Assembly (NCBI GenBank): GCA_947631875.1
Contig: CANRMV010000055.1
Location: 1 to 7,304, forward strand
Direction of reading: 5' to 3'
DNA: 7,304 nt
Origin: an uncultured Clostridia bacterium
GTDB taxonomy: Bacteria > Bacillota > Clostridia > Christensenellales > UBA1242
The notes under the pieces are model-generated. The model was not told where the DNA came from and did no database searches. It saw only the letters and a list, made by a program, of their open reading frames with translations. Numbering within the stretch: position 1 is the stretch's first letter; each line of letters starts with the position of its first letter. A program made the position numbers and the translations under genes. This document shows positions 5,726 through 7,304 of this stretch, piece after piece.

Positions 5726-6796
5726 ATGACGGAGAAAGAAAAATTTTTGGTTTTGATGTCCAGACACGAAATTTCCAATAAAAAGCAAGAAGAAATAATT
5801 GCCAAATTTGAGATAAAATCGGTGGGAGACTTTCTTTTTGGACACGACCTTGAAAAGATTTTGTCCAAAGACGAAATTGAGAAGATGCGCAATGCATATG
5901 ATAAAGCAGAATTGGATGGCTCGATTGAAAATATGCAAAAAAGCGGCATCCAAATTTTGACAGTTTTGTCGGAGAACTACCCACAAAAACTTGTTGACCT
6001 TCCAGACAGGCCACTTATTTTGTATTGCAAAGGTGATTTGAGCCTGCTTGAAAGAAAGGGAGTTGCAGTTGTTGGAACAAGAATGCCGTCAAATTATGGC
6101 AGACTGACCACAGAAAAGTTTTCAAAGCGTTTGGCAGAAAGCGGACTTGTGATAATCAGCGGGCTTTGCTATGGAATTGACGAAATTGCACACAGGGGTG
6201 CGCTTGATGTTTCGGGCAAAACAATTGCTGTTGTTGGCAGCGGATTTAATCACATTTATCCTTCAACCAACACTGCACTCTCTAAGGAAATTGCAGAAAA
6301 AGGCTTGTTGATGAGCGAATATCCACCATCTTTTGTGGCTAAAAAATACACTTTTCCACACAGAAACAGAATTGTTGCTGGGCTTAGTGACGGCGTTCTG
6401 ATTCCTGAGGCGGGCTTTAAAAGCGGCACAGTTCACACAAAAGAGTTTGCTTTGGAATATGGGAAGGATATGTTTGCAATTCCGGGCAACATCAACAATC
6501 CAAAAAGCGAACTTCCAAATCATTTGATTAAAACAGCACAGGCGGAATGCGTGACGCAGCCGGAGGACATTATTGAGTTTTATGGCTTGCAGGCGGAAGC
6601 AAAGAAAAACAGGGCATTTTCGCTGAATTTTGACGAACAAGCCATAATGAAGTTGCTTGAAAATGGCGAGCAAGATTTTGACTATCTTGCAAAAAATACA
6701 AAAATTCCTGTGAATATTTTAAACAGTTGTTTGACAACTTTGGAAATTCGTGGTTTAATAAGAAAGTTGCCAGCCCAGACTTACGCATTAAGTTAA
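5726..6796 (+). CDS. dprA: DNA processing protein DprA (Smf)
   Basis: This 356-residue protein binds single-stranded DNA entering during natural transformation and loads RecA onto it. Residues about 1-70 form an N-terminal helical region (SAM/HhH-like). The Rossmann-like core runs from about 75 to 290, with VAVVGTRMPSNYG (113-125), SGLCYGID (145-152), GSGFNHIYPSTN (171-182), FPHRNRIVAGLS (210-221), and PEAGFKSGT (227-235). A C-terminal winged-helix domain (about 300-352) is present. Differences from the usual family pattern are Cys-Tyr in the SGxAxGID motif and SELPNHLI (261-268) where S.GTN.LI is typical. The gene is 8 bp downstream of comM and 14 bp upstream of topA, so it is almost certainly cotranscribed. 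dprA is widespread also in bacteria not known to be transformable, so its presence alone does not prove competence. Confidence 0.95.
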   Translation: MTEKEKFLVLMSRHEISNKKQEEIIAKFEIKSVGDFLFGHDLEKILSKDEIEKMRNAYDKAELDGSIENMQKSGIQILTVLSENYPQKLVDLPDRPLILYCKGDLSLLERKGVAVVGTRMPSNYGRLTTEKFSKRLAESGLVIISGLCYGIDEIAHRGALDVSGKTIAVVGSGFNHIYPSTNTALSKEIAEKGLLMSEYPPSFVAKKYTFPHRNRIVAGLSDGVLIPEAGFKSGTVHTKEFALEYGKDMFAIPGNINNPKSELPNHLIKTAQAECVTQPEDIIEFYGLQAEAKKNRAFSLNFDEQAIMKLLENGEQDFDYLAKNTKIPVNILNSCLTTLEIRGLIRKLPAQTYALS

Positions 6797-6797
6797 A

Positions 6798-6803
6798 AAG
6801 GAG
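6798..6803 (+). promoter_or_regulatory. Ribosome binding site that supports the TTG start of topA
   Basis: AAGGAG lies seven bases before TTG 6811, just after the dprA stop (6794-6796). No ATG or GTG exists nearby in this frame, so TTG is the start. Confidence 0.75.
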
Positions 6804-6810
6804 AAATATT

Positions 6811-7304
6811 TTGAAACTTGTTGTTATAGAAGCCCCAGCAAAAAGGGAAACATTGAAAAAGTATTTGGGAAGTGGATATGAGGTTTTTGCCACAAAAGGG
6901 CATATTAGAGATTTGCCTGCAAAGTCATTTTCCATTGATTTGAACAACAATTATGAACCTCACTATGAAATCAACCCCGACAAAAAGCAGTTGATTGAAG
7001 AACTTAAAAGAAAAGCCGCAAACGCCGAGCAGGTGTTAATCGCAACCGACCCCGACCGTGAAGGTGAGGCCATTTCTTGGCATGTTGCATACGTTTTGGG
7101 GCTTGACCCAAACACAAAATGCCGCATCCAATTCAATGAAATTTCAAAAAAGGCGGTGCTTAAAGCCCTAACAGAGCCAAGAACGATTGACCTCAATTTG
7201 GTTAACGCACAGCAAGCCAGAAGAGTGCTTGACAGAATTGTGGGCTATAAACTTTCACCAATTCTTTCAAAAAAGATTGCGCCAAAACTGTCGGCGGGCA
7301 GGGT
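6811..7304 (+). CDS. topA: DNA topoisomerase I, N-terminal part (runs off the window)
   Basis: This type IA topoisomerase relaxes negative supercoils by single-strand passage. Only 164 codons plus two bases are inside the window, and the frame is open to the edge. The Toprim domain (about 1-115) shows the catalytic Glu in VIEAPAK (E7), GHIRDLP (30-36) and the acidic magnesium motif DPDREGEA (80-87). NAQQARRVLDRIVGYKLSP (132-150) and LSAGR (160-164) mark the start of the next conserved region. The active-site tyrosine lies beyond the window. The first motif reads EAPAKRET rather than the common ESPAKAKT. The start codon is TTG. It is the third gene of the comM-dprA operon, an order common in Bacillota for dprA-topA. 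Confidence 0.95.
   Translation, partial: MKLVVIEAPAKRETLKKYLGSGYEVFATKGHIRDLPAKSFSIDLNNNYEPHYEINPDKKQLIEELKRKAANAEQVLIATDPDREGEAISWHVAYVLGLDPNTKCRIQFNEISKKAVLKALTEPRTIDLNLVNAQQARRVLDRIVGYKLSPILSKKIAPKLSAGR

Noticed and set aside
5572..6950. Several antisense open frames of 125-136 codons opposite comM, dprA and topA
   Set aside because: They are shadows of well-identified genes on the other strand, with no recognisable motifs or ribosome binding sites.

Overview
The window looks like chromosomal DNA from an AT-rich, low-GC Gram-positive bacterium, most likely a member of Bacillota (Clostridia-like). Three things suggest this: the gene order comM (yifB)-dprA-topA, the strong AGGAGG-type ribosome binding sites, and sigma-A-type promoters with extended -10 boxes (TGnTATAAT). 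The genetic code appears standard. I cannot name a genus from the sequence.

Layout. Positions 1-387 hold no convincing gene but several structured repeats: a 50-bp hairpin at the left edge and two related T-rich copies, the second folding into a 13-bp stem with a TTCG loop. A complete tyrosine recombinase of the XerC/XerD type (388-1422, +) follows. A 39-bp near-palindrome starts 2 bp after its stop codon, and then comes a bidirectional terminator shared with the convergent gene. On the minus strand, 1538-4042 encodes a large superfamily 2 helicase. Its C-terminal third consists of a helicase-associated-like domain plus four tandem 83-residue repeats. A divergent promoter region (4043-4175) separates it from a plus-strand operon of comM (4176-5717), dprA (5726-6796) and the 5' end of topA (6811 to the window edge).

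How the genes fit together. ComM and DprA belong to the DNA uptake and recombination machinery: DprA loads RecA on incoming single strands, and ComM is a branch-migration ATPase. TopA relaxes negative supercoils. The recombinase and the repeat-bearing helicase also act on DNA, but they have their own promoters, and nothing in the sequence shows that they work with the operon.

The points most worth a second look are four. The helicase tail carries four repeats with exactly 83-residue spacing. The recombinase and the helicase both have the arrangement TGATATAAT-N6-ATG with no Shine-Dalgarno sequence, which predicts leaderless mRNAs; the comM operon instead has a normal leader and ribosome binding site. 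The near-palindrome beside the recombinase is a candidate recombination site. The helicase has atypical residues in motifs I and VI. I see no CRISPR array, tRNA, rRNA or intact insertion sequence.
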